Assembly (NCBI GenBank): GCA_012961745.1
Contig: DTYT01000237.1
Coordinates: forward strand, 1-7,969
Source: Kiritimatiellia bacterium
Lineage (GTDB): Bacteria; Verrucomicrobiota; Kiritimatiellia; B70-G9
Length of the DNA stretch: 7,969 bases
Direction of reading: 5' to 3'
The notes below the pieces were generated by a model. That model was not told where the DNA came from. It worked only from the letters and a program-made list of their open reading frames with translations, and searched no databases. Below, one piece after another: positions 1 to 6,281 of the stretch (its first letter is position 1; each line of letters opens with the position of its first letter). Position numbers and translations under genes: made by a program.

Positions 1-468
1 AAAGTGCGGGCGGGTGCTTTCCTTATCAAGAGTATCCAGCAGAGGCAAAACATCATTTACCGCATCGCGCGGGAGATAGTCAGGTTCCAGCGCGAGTTCC
101 TGGACGACGGGGTGGAGTACCTCAAGCCGCTGACGATGGCGCAGATTGCGGGTGTGCTGGGACTGCATGAGACGACCGTGAGTCGGGCGATTGCCAACAA
201 GTACATGCAGACCCCCCGGGGTACCTTCGAGATGAAGTTTTTTTTCACCCCGGGCTACCGGAGAGCCGATGGCCGGGAAGTCTCGAACAAGACAATCAAG
301 AATGCGATTGCGCGGTTGATAGAGCGGGAAGATCCGGCGAACCCATTGTCGGATCAGGCGATTGCGCGGCTTCTGGAGAAGCAGGGGATCAAGGTGGCCC
401 GACGCACGGTCGCGAAGTATCGCGAGGGAATGAAGATCCTGCCCTCTCATCTCCGCCGTTCGTACTGA
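1..468 (+). CDS. rpoN: RNA polymerase sigma-54 factor RpoN, C-terminal part (5' end outside window)
   Basis: The reading frame is open from base 1 and ends with TGA at 466-468, so this is the last 155 codons of a gene that starts upstream; the family is usually about 450-500 residues. Sigma-54 directs RNA polymerase to -24/-12 promoters, which open only with an ATP-driven enhancer-binding activator. What is visible: the end of the core-binding region with its FLIKSIQQRQ motif near the window start, a helix-turn-helix (MAQIAGVLGLHETTVSRA, about window codons 46-64), the conserved KFFF segment, and the diagnostic RpoN box ARRTVAKYRE at 397-426, which contacts the -24 element. The C-terminus is intact and ends ten or so residues after the box, as is typical. 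No hpf or ptsN gene follows, unlike the proteobacterial arrangement; the next gene is on the opposite strand and converges. Identification is firm from the RpoN box. The GTG at base 4 is only an internal Val codon, not the start. Confidence 0.96.
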   Translation, partial: KVRAGAFLIKSIQQRQNIIYRIAREIVRFQREFLDDGVEYLKPLTMAQIAGVLGLHETTVSRAIANKYMQTPRGTFEMKFFFTPGYRRADGREVSNKTIKNAIARLIEREDPANPLSDQAIARLLEKQGIKVARRTVAKYREGMKILPSHLRRSY

Positions 469-482
469 AAGGCGCGGAATCT

Positions 483-1154
483 TCACTCTTCGAGGAGGAG
501 CCGCAACTGTTGCTCGATGATATCGGCACGGTGGGCCGCGCGGAAGCGCAACTCGTTTTCCAGGCGTTCGAGTTCCTCCCGCAGGCCTTCTGTGCGGCGG
601 ACGTGCCGCTGCTCGATTCGATCCAATCTCCGGGCGAGGAGCGTCCGGAGTCTAGCCTGTATGAGATTGCGTTCTTCTTCATCTTCACAACGGTGGTATT
701 CCCGAGCGAGGCGGCGTATCTCCGGCGTGAAGGGGGCGGGCCGTTCGCGGGCTCTGCGCGGGGGGTGGCACCGTCGGCGCGCGAACGCCGGGCGAAAGAT
801 TTCCTGTACCAGCCTTCTCTTTTCCGGCGGGGAGAGGCGGTCGTACTCAGCCAGCAATCGGGGGAATGATTGCAGAGCGCGTCGCAGCCGTAACATGTCT
901 ATCCGGCTCCGTATTTCGCCACGGAATGCCCGCGGGTCGGTTTTCTGCAGCTCAAGGAGGCGGAGATATTCGTTGGTGTCATGCCGCGCGAGACGCTGAA
1001 GCCAGCGTTGCAGTTGGGCAGGCAGGTCCCCGCTGCGGCAAGCGCCGGTCACCGATGACTGTGCGCTGCTCGGCGACGGGGCTGACAAGAGCAGTACTCC
1101 CAGAATGCAGCCCCGCCGGAAGGCGGCGAGAAATACTGTTCGGGCGCTTTTCAT
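483..1154 (-). CDS. Secreted Arg-rich helical protein, third gene of an ECF sigma operon; function unknown
   Basis: This encodes 223 residues from the ATG at 1154-1152. That start overlaps the TGA of the anti-sigma gene (ATGA at 1154-1151) and has GGAGG four bases upstream, so I prefer it to the in-frame ATG at 1184, which would lie inside the anti-sigma gene. Residues 1-31 look like a Sec signal peptide: a basic start (MKSAR, RR), a hydrophobic core around 15-24, and a small-residue cleavage site near SSA31. The mature part is predicted mostly helical and, by my count, the whole protein has 46 Arg but only 3 Lys. It has Cys39, Cys129 and Cys156 and several His. The C-terminal 70 residues have a heptad-like pattern ending in DIIEQQLRLLLEE. 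Genes at this position beside ECF sigma and anti-sigma genes often encode periplasmic sensor or modulator proteins (CpxP/ZraP-like in logic). I see no sequence match to those families, so the role is inferred from context only. Confidence 0.8.
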   Translation of the reverse strand: MKSARTVFLAAFRRGCILGVLLLSAPSPSSAQSSVTGACRSGDLPAQLQRWLQRLARHDTNEYLRLLELQKTDPRAFRGEIRSRIDMLRLRRALQSFPRLLAEYDRLSPPEKRRLVQEIFRPAFARRRCHPPRRARERPAPFTPEIRRLAREYHRCEDEEERNLIQARLRTLLARRLDRIEQRHVRRTEGLREELERLENELRFRAAHRADIIEQQLRLLLEE

Positions 1155-1663
1155 GATCCCTCCATGCGCATCAATTCGTCGCACAACTCTTCCAGGCTCA
1201 TCGCCGCATAGGGATCATAAAACCATTCGCCGTCCAAATCTTGTGCGATGCGGTCGACTTCGTCATAAAGACGTTCCAGCCGATTGATAAGCGCCTGCTC
1301 GTCGGGAAAGACGAGTCTTGCGGCCGGGGTACCAGTGCGAGACCGCAGGTATACGCTGAGCGTACCCGCTACCACCAGCAGGATCAGGGCGGCGGCTGCC
1401 AGTGCCACGCGGAAGCCTGGAAAGGGGATGGCGAACGCAAGGGCGCCATTCTTGTGCTGAACCGGATGCGGTAAGGCTAGCGCCGGAGGCTCCGGAGCGG
1501 CCAGATGGCTGCCCACCAGTGTGGAAAGTTCCTCGAGGTCGGCGGCATACCGTCGGCAGGCGTCGCAGGATAACAGGTGCCTCTGCAGGGCGATCCGTCT
1601 GCGCCGGGGAAGCTCACCGGCGGAGTCGAGCAGTACCAGACGCTGTGCCTGTTCACATTTCAT
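1151..1663 (-). CDS. Membrane anti-sigma factor with N-terminal zinc-finger (zf-HC2/ZAS) domain
   Basis: The product is 170 residues. The N-terminus carries the zinc anti-sigma signature: Cys3, then His29-x3-Cys33-x2-Cys36 (HLLSCDAC), typical of cytoplasmic domains that clamp an ECF sigma factor. One strongly hydrophobic segment (about 86-106, VALAAAALILLVVAGTLSVYL) follows a Pro-rich linker, giving a single-pass topology with the N-terminus inside. The outer tail (about 107-170) is acidic, by my count about 15 Asp/Glu against 5 Arg in its last 58 residues. The start codon overlaps the sigma-factor stop (ATGA at 1663-1660) with a GGCGGA Shine-Dalgarno-like sequence just before it, and its own stop overlaps the next start, so all three products are probably made in coupled amounts. 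It should hold the upstream sigma factor inactive until an envelope signal is sensed; whether release is by proteolysis or by redox/zinc loss cannot be told from the sequence. Confidence 0.9.
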   Translation of the reverse strand: MKCEQAQRLVLLDSAGELPRRRRIALQRHLLSCDACRRYAADLEELSTLVGSHLAAPEPPALALPHPVQHKNGALAFAIPFPGFRVALAAAALILLVVAGTLSVYLRSRTGTPAARLVFPDEQALINRLERLYDEVDRIAQDLDGEWFYDPYAAMSLEELCDELMRMEGS

Positions 1664-2238
1664 GATCCGCCATCTTCGCCGGTATCCGGTCGGAGGTCGA
1701 GTAGTTCCCTGCGCAACCGCTGGATGGCGTAGCGCATGCGCCCCAGGGCGGTATTGATGGAGGTTCCCTGGATGGCTGCGATTTCGCGGAATGAAAGGTT
1801 GCCCTTGGTGCGTAGAACGAAAACTTCCCGCTGTCCGGGAGGCAGCCCACTGACTGCTTCGGCGATGCGGCGTGCCGTTTCGGAGATAACGGCTTGCTGG
1901 TCTGGGGTGGGATTTTTGTCGGCGAGGAGTGCGAGCTGGTCCGGAGAATCTTCGTCCGGGCGGGTGAGCAGGCGATTCTGACGGGCACGATCGATGACAA
2001 GGTTATGGGCGATGCGGAAGAGCCAGGCACGGAAATTGCCCGCGCGGAAGTGGGAGAGCCGCGCGATTGCCCGGCGCCAGGTTTCCTGGAAGATATCGTC
2101 TGCATCATCACGGCCCTCGGTCATATGGTAGATAAACCCGTACAACGGCCGCCTGAGGCTCCGGACCAGCCGTTCCAGAGCCGCCTCGTCGCCCTTCCGG
2201 TACGCGTTGACCAGCCGTTCATATTCGCCCATGGCCAT
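1660..2238 (-). CDS. ECF-family RNA polymerase sigma factor (RpoE-like)
   Basis: This 192-residue protein has the standard two-domain ECF layout. Region 2 spans about residues 20-90, with DADDIFQETW (45-54) for core binding and FRAWLFRIAHNLVIDRAR (69-86) for -10 recognition. A variable linker follows, then region 4 at about 125-178, with LPPGQREVFVLR and the helix-turn-helix FREIAAIQGTSINTALGRMR (150-169) for the -35 element. There is no C-terminal extension. It should be controlled by the anti-sigma factor encoded immediately downstream, whose start overlaps its stop. Two starts are possible: ATG at 2238, with a weak AGG seven bases upstream, or ATG at 2232 two codons later with no better ribosome-binding site; I chose the first. 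It lies 80 bp downstream of the DUF2723 gene and may have its own promoter there. Its specific subgroup and regulon are not recognisable from the sequence alone. Confidence 0.95.
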   Translation of the reverse strand: MAMGEYERLVNAYRKGDEAALERLVRSLRRPLYGFIYHMTEGRDDADDIFQETWRRAIARLSHFRAGNFRAWLFRIAHNLVIDRARQNRLLTRPDEDSPDQLALLADKNPTPDQQAVISETARRIAEAVSGLPPGQREVFVLRTKGNLSFREIAAIQGTSINTALGRMRYAIQRLRRELLDLRPDTGEDGGS

Positions 2239-2268
2239 ACGAGCCTAACAGATAACGCACGGGCGGCG

Positions 2269-2280
2269 ACAATTATTGTA
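2269..2280 (-). promoter_or_regulatory. Candidate -10 element and short palindrome upstream of the ECF sigma gene
   Basis: The 80-bp gap before the sigma gene contains the only AT-rich patch nearby. Read toward the gene it gives TACAAT (2280-2275), five of six matches to a housekeeping -10 box, overlapping a perfect palindrome ACAAT-T-ATTGT at 2269-2279. I find no good -35 hexamer 16-18 bases upstream and no clear ECF-type GGAAC element, so it could be a weak promoter, an operator, or chance. Confidence 0.3.
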
Positions 2281-2316
2281 CCCGGTCCGCCGGATAGGTA
2301 GCGACCGCCGCCGCCA

Positions 2317-2334
2317 CTTCAGAGGCCACTGAAG
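2317..2334 (-). terminator. Weak hairpin over the DUF2723 stop codon
   Basis: CTTCAG and CTGAAG form a 6-bp stem around a 6-base loop, spanning the last codons and the TGA of the DUF2723 gene. No T-run follows on the minus strand, so intrinsic termination is doubtful. At most it may slow read-through into the ECF sigma gene. Confidence 0.2.
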
Positions 2335-5270
2335 GGAAGAGGCAAGCTGGTCCTTACCGCGGGGACGATCCTCTGAAATTCGGGGTCGTTGCGGACGGGG
2401 TCGAAGCGCTGGTCGCGGCGGATGGCGTCACGGGCCGGTTCGCCGCCGACCTCGACCGCCTTGCGGAGTGCTTCCAACGCCGGTTCGCGCTGGCCGGCAG
2501 CAAAGCGGGCCGCCGCCAGATCCACCCATATCTTGGAGTTGGACGGCGCGCGCTCCAGGTAAGCCTGGAGGGCTTCGGCGATCATCCCGTAATCCTTTCG
2601 CCGGGCGTAGATCTGGGCCAGGCGCAGGTAGGCTTCCGGAGGGATGTTTTTGTCTTGCAGAATGCGCGCGGTCAGTTGCTGGAAGTGCGGCATCAGGTTG
2701 AGTTCCTGATAGATTTCGGCCAACTCGAAGGCATCGTTCAGGGTTGCACGCTTCTCGCGGAAGGCGGTCTCCAGTTCCTGCCGCCGCCGGTCGCGGGCTT
2801 CGGTCTGCTTAATCTGATCAAGGAAGTCGCGTACCTTGTTGTTGCCGGGATCCTGTTCGAGAAAATCCTCCACCAGTTGACGCGCGAGGCCGAATTTGCG
2901 TTGCTGCATATACACGTCCGCGAGGCGGAAGTTGGCTTCCGGGCTAAGCGGGTAGAGCGAGACCGCCTGCTTGAAGGCGTACTCGGCGTGCTCGAACATA
3001 TGGCGGAAGGCGTAGATTCCGGCGATGGCGCTGCGCAGTTTGGAGAACGTTTTCCGCGCGACCACATCCCGGAGAAACCTGCGGTTGTTGAGGAGGCGGT
3101 GGCTATACCAGTCCCAGAAGTTGCGGTCGTTGCGTACGATGTCCTCAGGCAGGGCCGGCAGCGGTTCGGGGTTGAGTTTCATGATGAGACCGTGGGGTGT
3201 CAGGTAGGGATACATCCAGGGTATCACGTAGCTTTCTTCCACGTAGAAGGCGTGCCGGTGCTTGTTGGCGTCGAAGATCATGCGACAGAGGATGCCGTTG
3301 ATCATCATGACGCCTTGGACGCCTTGCACGCTGACGCGACCGCTCTCGAAGGTGACCGAAGCACCGGCGGGGATTCTGCCGGCGCGGACGTCTTCCACGT
3401 ACTGCTGGAACGCGCGATTGCTGTCGTGCTGTGCGGGTATCCATATTTGGTCCCCGTAAAGGTCGCGCATGACACTCATGTAGGTGTTGTCGGCCAGTGC
3501 GTTCTGGGTAATCAGGAAAACGTCTTCCCGCATGTGGGCGCAAAAGATCATGTAGGTGGGCACGAACCGGCCCGGATCGGTGCCGCCGAAGAATATGGCA
3601 TTGGTCTCCATAGGAGGCGGATACTCCGGGTTGGGATATGACTTCAGCTCCTCCGGCGGGAGCTCCTTCAGGATGCGGTTGACCCCTTCCAACTGCCAGG
3701 CGCCGAACTGCCACCCGAAATCGTGCCCGTTCTGCTCGGCGCCGCCTACGATTCGTAACTGCTCTTGATCAAAGGCGTTCTGCCAGATCAGCACCAGCGG
3801 CAGCAGGGCCGCGACCGGCACGGCGGCGTAGCGGGTCAGATTGCGCCCGAGTATGACGGTTTCCAGCAGGGTGAGGGCGAACATGATGCCGTAGCCGATC
3901 CATACTGCATACACCGCATGCGACTGAATGAGCTGAACCCGCTGGATGAACAGGGTCTGGATATCCAGTTTCGGGTTGAGGAAGATCACCAAGACGATAC
4001 TCAGCGAAAAGAACGCCCACAGGCTGGTTATCAGCCAGTCGCGGGCCTTGCGCTCGAGCCGCGGGAAGAAGAGGAAGGGCACCAGCGCCAGCAGGGCGAT
4101 GGGAACCGTGAACTGTCGACGGAGATCGCGGAAATAGGAGCCGAGCTGGCGCAGGAAGGTGATCGAGAAAATTTCGGCGGGCTTTATCTTCTCGTATTGC
4201 CCGCGGGTGATCGCGTGTTTGAATCCTTCCAGGGTGCGGGGATATCCCCAGTTCATGGGCGGATTCTGCTCCGAGGCCACTGGCATGTAGTAGTAGAACG
4301 ACAGGCCCAGAGCCACGCAGGCGATTATCAGCAGGGCGTGGCGCCATTCGGTCAGTATCTTGCGCTCGATCAGGAAAAGCCCCCCGGGAGCCAGCAGGAA
4401 AATGATCCCCAAGGTCTCGGTGATGATCTTGAAACGGGTCAACTGGGCGGCGTTGGGACCGCCAGGTTTGATGCCCGATGCCCTCCAGAACAGCAGTGCG
4501 GCGATGGCGACGAATGCCAGCGCCAGGAGGTCGCGGAACAACTCCCGGTGCCGGAACCATACGGCCGCCAGAAGCGCCAGGGCCGCAAAGAGCAACGTCT
4601 GGTGATTGGTCAGGCCCACCCCGAAAACGAAAGCGCCCACATAGAGCAACTTGTGCTCGTGCGGGCGGCACATCCAGCGGTAGATGACGACCAGTATGAG
4701 CATGAGGAAGAAGGCGTTCAGGCTGTACACTTCGGCGATGACCGACTGGGACCAGAGAACCGGACTGAAGGCCAGCAGAAGTCCCGCCGATACACCGCCG
4801 ATCCAGCAGAAAAGAGTCTCCTCTGCGTAGCCCATCTTCCGGGTGATCTGAGCTACGCCCCGGAGCATGTCGGTGCCGCTGCGGCTGACCAGCAGGGCCA
4901 GGAGACCGCACGCCAGTGCCCCGAAGAAAGCCGACATCAGCCCTACCGACCAGGCGGGATTCGGATAGCCGTAGTACTTCACCCAGTGGAACATCCACTG
5001 AAAAAACCACGACAACAGAGTCCAAATGGGATACCCGGGAGGGTGAGGTACACCCAGGTAGTCGGATGCCACTACCAGCTCCCCGGAATCCTCTAGCGTT
5101 ACGGTAGGAGCCAGAGTGGCGCAATAGACCAGGAATGTGAGGGTAAAAGCCGTCGCGAACGCCAGCCAATCCACCTTCCGGAAAAAGGCCCCGGTCCGGT
5201 GTTCGAAAAAAGAGGTCGCATGGTACCCGATGGCGCCCTGTGCGTCTTTCGATGTACGCGATGGCGTCAT
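2319..5270 (-). CDS. DUF2723 (TMEM260-like) GT-C membrane protein with C-terminal TPR repeats
   Basis: This encodes 983 residues. Residues 35-500 contain about 12-14 hydrophobic segments. The first is followed by an outer loop with the family signature TLAPTVTLEDSGELVVA (52-68; acidic D61 and E64) and a GVPHPPGYP motif (73-81), then WSQSVIAEVYSLN (173-185) and GLTNHQT (219-225). These identify DUF2723, whose human relative TMEM260 is reported to be a protein O-mannosyltransferase; GT-C enzymes use polyprenyl-phosphate sugars and an acidic residue in the first outer loop. Residues 500-740 form a soluble domain I cannot name, and about 750-945 hold TPR-like helical pairs such as AEYAFKQAVSLYPLSPEANFRLADVY (first part 762-780). 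The likely role is glycosyl transfer at the outer face of the inner membrane; acceptor and sugar are unknown. The ATG at 5270 lacks a visible Shine-Dalgarno sequence, but an in-frame TAA at 5288-5286 and the absence of later ATGs before the first membrane segment support it. Confidence 0.88.
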   Translation of the reverse strand: MTPSRTSKDAQGAIGYHATSFFEHRTGAFFRKVDWLAFATAFTLTFLVYCATLAPTVTLEDSGELVVASDYLGVPHPPGYPIWTLLSWFFQWMFHWVKYYGYPNPAWSVGLMSAFFGALACGLLALLVSRSGTDMLRGVAQITRKMGYAEETLFCWIGGVSAGLLLAFSPVLWSQSVIAEVYSLNAFFLMLILVVIYRWMCRPHEHKLLYVGAFVFGVGLTNHQTLLFAALALLAAVWFRHRELFRDLLALAFVAIAALLFWRASGIKPGGPNAAQLTRFKIITETLGIIFLLAPGGLFLIERKILTEWRHALLIIACVALGLSFYYYMPVASEQNPPMNWGYPRTLEGFKHAITRGQYEKIKPAEIFSITFLRQLGSYFRDLRRQFTVPIALLALVPFLFFPRLERKARDWLITSLWAFFSLSIVLVIFLNPKLDIQTLFIQRVQLIQSHAVYAVWIGYGIMFALTLLETVILGRNLTRYAAVPVAALLPLVLIWQNAFDQEQLRIVGGAEQNGHDFGWQFGAWQLEGVNRILKELPPEELKSYPNPEYPPPMETNAIFFGGTDPGRFVPTYMIFCAHMREDVFLITQNALADNTYMSVMRDLYGDQIWIPAQHDSNRAFQQYVEDVRAGRIPAGASVTFESGRVSVQGVQGVMMINGILCRMIFDANKHRHAFYVEESYVIPWMYPYLTPHGLIMKLNPEPLPALPEDIVRNDRNFWDWYSHRLLNNRRFLRDVVARKTFSKLRSAIAGIYAFRHMFEHAEYAFKQAVSLYPLSPEANFRLADVYMQQRKFGLARQLVEDFLEQDPGNNKVRDFLDQIKQTEARDRRRQELETAFREKRATLNDAFELAEIYQELNLMPHFQQLTARILQDKNIPPEAYLRLAQIYARRKDYGMIAEALQAYLERAPSNSKIWVDLAAARFAAGQREPALEALRKAVEVGGEPARDAIRRDQRFDPVRNDPEFQRIVPAVRTSLPLPFSGL

Positions 5271-5307
5271 TGCATATGAATCGGGTTACACGGCCTTACC
5301 AGTCACA

Positions 5308-5317
5308 GACCGCGGTC
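5308..5317. repeat. Perfect 10-bp palindrome in the DUF2723 leader
   Basis: GACCGCGGTC is fully self-complementary and lies about 40 bases upstream of the DUF2723 start, 6 bases from a second inverted repeat. It could be part of an RNA fold or a protein-binding site. At this GC content one such palindrome by chance is not remarkable. Confidence 0.35.
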
Positions 5318-5323
5318 GACTTC

Positions 5324-5340
5324 TCCGCGTTGAACGCGGA
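5324..5340. repeat. Perfect inverted repeat (8+1+8) in the DUF2723 leader
   Basis: TCCGCGTT-G-AACGCGGA is a perfect inverted repeat in the 148-bp gap between the GYF gene and the DUF2723 gene. In RNA it would form CCGCG/CGCGG with a five-base loop. It lies between the candidate promoter at 5372-5400 and the start codon at 5270. It could be an operator or a leader hairpin; no T-run follows in either direction, so it does not look like an intrinsic terminator. Confidence 0.5.
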
Positions 5341-5371
5341 AAGGGAGCCGAGCCTACACCAACGGTCTGCC

Positions 5372-5400
5372 ACACTTGCCCGTAGTGGCCTGGATGTCAA
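5372..5400 (-). promoter_or_regulatory. Candidate promoter for the DUF2723 gene
   Basis: A perfect -35 hexamer TTGACA (5400-5395) lies 19 bases after the GYF stop codon. A weak -10 hexamer AAGTGT (5377-5372) sits 17 bases downstream. If used, the transcript would have a leader of roughly 95 bases containing both inverted repeats. The weak -10 match keeps confidence low. Confidence 0.35.
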
Positions 5401-5418
5401 GTTTTTCAAGGGATCCTT

Positions 5419-6267
5419 CTAGACCAGGCGGATCTTGCTGTGCTCGCGCGAAGCGCCCGGTTTGGGATGAGGGGTACTCCCGGGCGGAGGTTGCTTCCGA
5501 TCCTGGGCCGCCGCATCCCCAATCATGCGGGCATGCAGGTCACGATAGGATCGGAGCAACCCGTCATAGGAACACGCCAGCTCGTGGAGCCGGCTCCGGA
5601 GGCGGTCGGACTCCTCCCGCTCGCGCCGGGCGTCGTTGAGAGTCTCGGTAAGTTGATCCTGCAAGCGGGCGATGGCTTCCCGGCGTTGTTCCAGCGCAGA
5701 CTTCATCCGGCCGATTTCGTCGCGTATGACCGCCAGCACTTCCGGCGAGGGGCTGCACTCTGCGTAATCCCGCTTGGGAGGGGCGCGATCCGTCGGCGGT
5801 GCACGAAGCCGCTCGACCTCCTGTTTCAACTGCGACGCCTCCGAGCGGGCCTGCTCCAGTTCGCGTTGCAACTGCGCCAGGCGCCGCCGATCGCCACCGC
5901 CGATTCCCGGCCCCTGCCGGAGTTCCGAAAGCAACTGCTGGATGATCAAATGTGCGATGGGGCCGGAACGTCCGTCCGACACATGGCGGGCGACGGCATC
6001 CGGGCTTAAAGTGCGGTTGAGCAGGGGCTGAATCAGCGCGCGAATGTTCACCGGGCCCAGCCCACCCCCATCCGTTGTCTGGATAATCCATTCCATTTGC
6101 AGGAACTCCACGTCGGAGGGCGGGCGCCACTGGATATTGTCCTGGGACACCTGATCGTGAGGTCGTATGCGTCCGCTCCGGGCCCACTCCAGCAGCACCT
6201 CGGAGGTCACGGGGCCGTAAACCACGCCGCCCCGCTTCAGGAACCACTGGCCCATATTCTCCACCAT
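5419..6267 (-). CDS. Cytoplasmic GYF_2-domain protein with long coiled coil
   Basis: The product has 282 residues with no signal peptide or membrane segment. Residues 7-53 match the bacterial GYF_2 domain: W8, then YGPV (17-20), RSGRIRPHDQV and a closing W47. GYF_2 domains are thought to be small protein-interaction modules in membrane-associated or signalling proteins. Residues 59-110 look like a second, degenerate copy: W60, LGPV (70-73) and LSPDAV align with the same positions, but the closing Trp is absent. Heptad-rich coiled coils follow at about 127-156 and 176-247, separated by a Pro-rich linker, and the tail is basic and Pro-rich. The start at 6267 has GGGAG five bases upstream; an alternative ATG at 6255 also has GGAG before it. 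It begins 14 bp after the LysM lipoprotein gene and is almost certainly cotranscribed with it. The GYF_2 call is good; the cellular role, perhaps an adaptor or scaffold, is unknown. Confidence 0.85.
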   Translation of the reverse strand: MVENMGQWFLKRGGVVYGPVTSEVLLEWARSGRIRPHDQVSQDNIQWRPPSDVEFLQMEWIIQTTDGGGLGPVNIRALIQPLLNRTLSPDAVARHVSDGRSGPIAHLIIQQLLSELRQGPGIGGGDRRRLAQLQRELEQARSEASQLKQEVERLRAPPTDRAPPKRDYAECSPSPEVLAVIRDEIGRMKSALEQRREAIARLQDQLTETLNDARREREESDRLRSRLHELACSYDGLLRSYRDLHARMIGDAAAQDRKQPPPGSTPHPKPGASREHSKIRLV

Positions 6268-6281
6268 GTTCGCTCCCGGTT

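Noticed and set aside
2655..5096. Long plus-strand open frames (328 and 443 codons) antisense to the DUF2723 gene
   Set aside because: They are shadows of GC-rich codons: low-complexity, no family motif, no ribosome-binding site, and they lie opposite a gene with clear conserved motifs.
3769..5169. 466-codon minus-strand open frame in a second frame of the DUF2723 gene
   Set aside because: It is rich in Pro, Arg and Gly with no membrane segments or motifs, overlapping the real membrane-protein frame. It is an out-of-frame reading.
5271..5418. Possible tRNA or small RNA gene in the GYF-DUF2723 gap
   Set aside because: There is no cloverleaf, no TTCGA-type T-loop and no acceptor stem; the repeats are short inverted repeats only.
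5408..5418. AAGG-GAT-CCTT near the GYF stop as a terminator
   Set aside because: It has only a 4-bp stem with a 3-base loop and is followed on the minus strand by A residues, not T.
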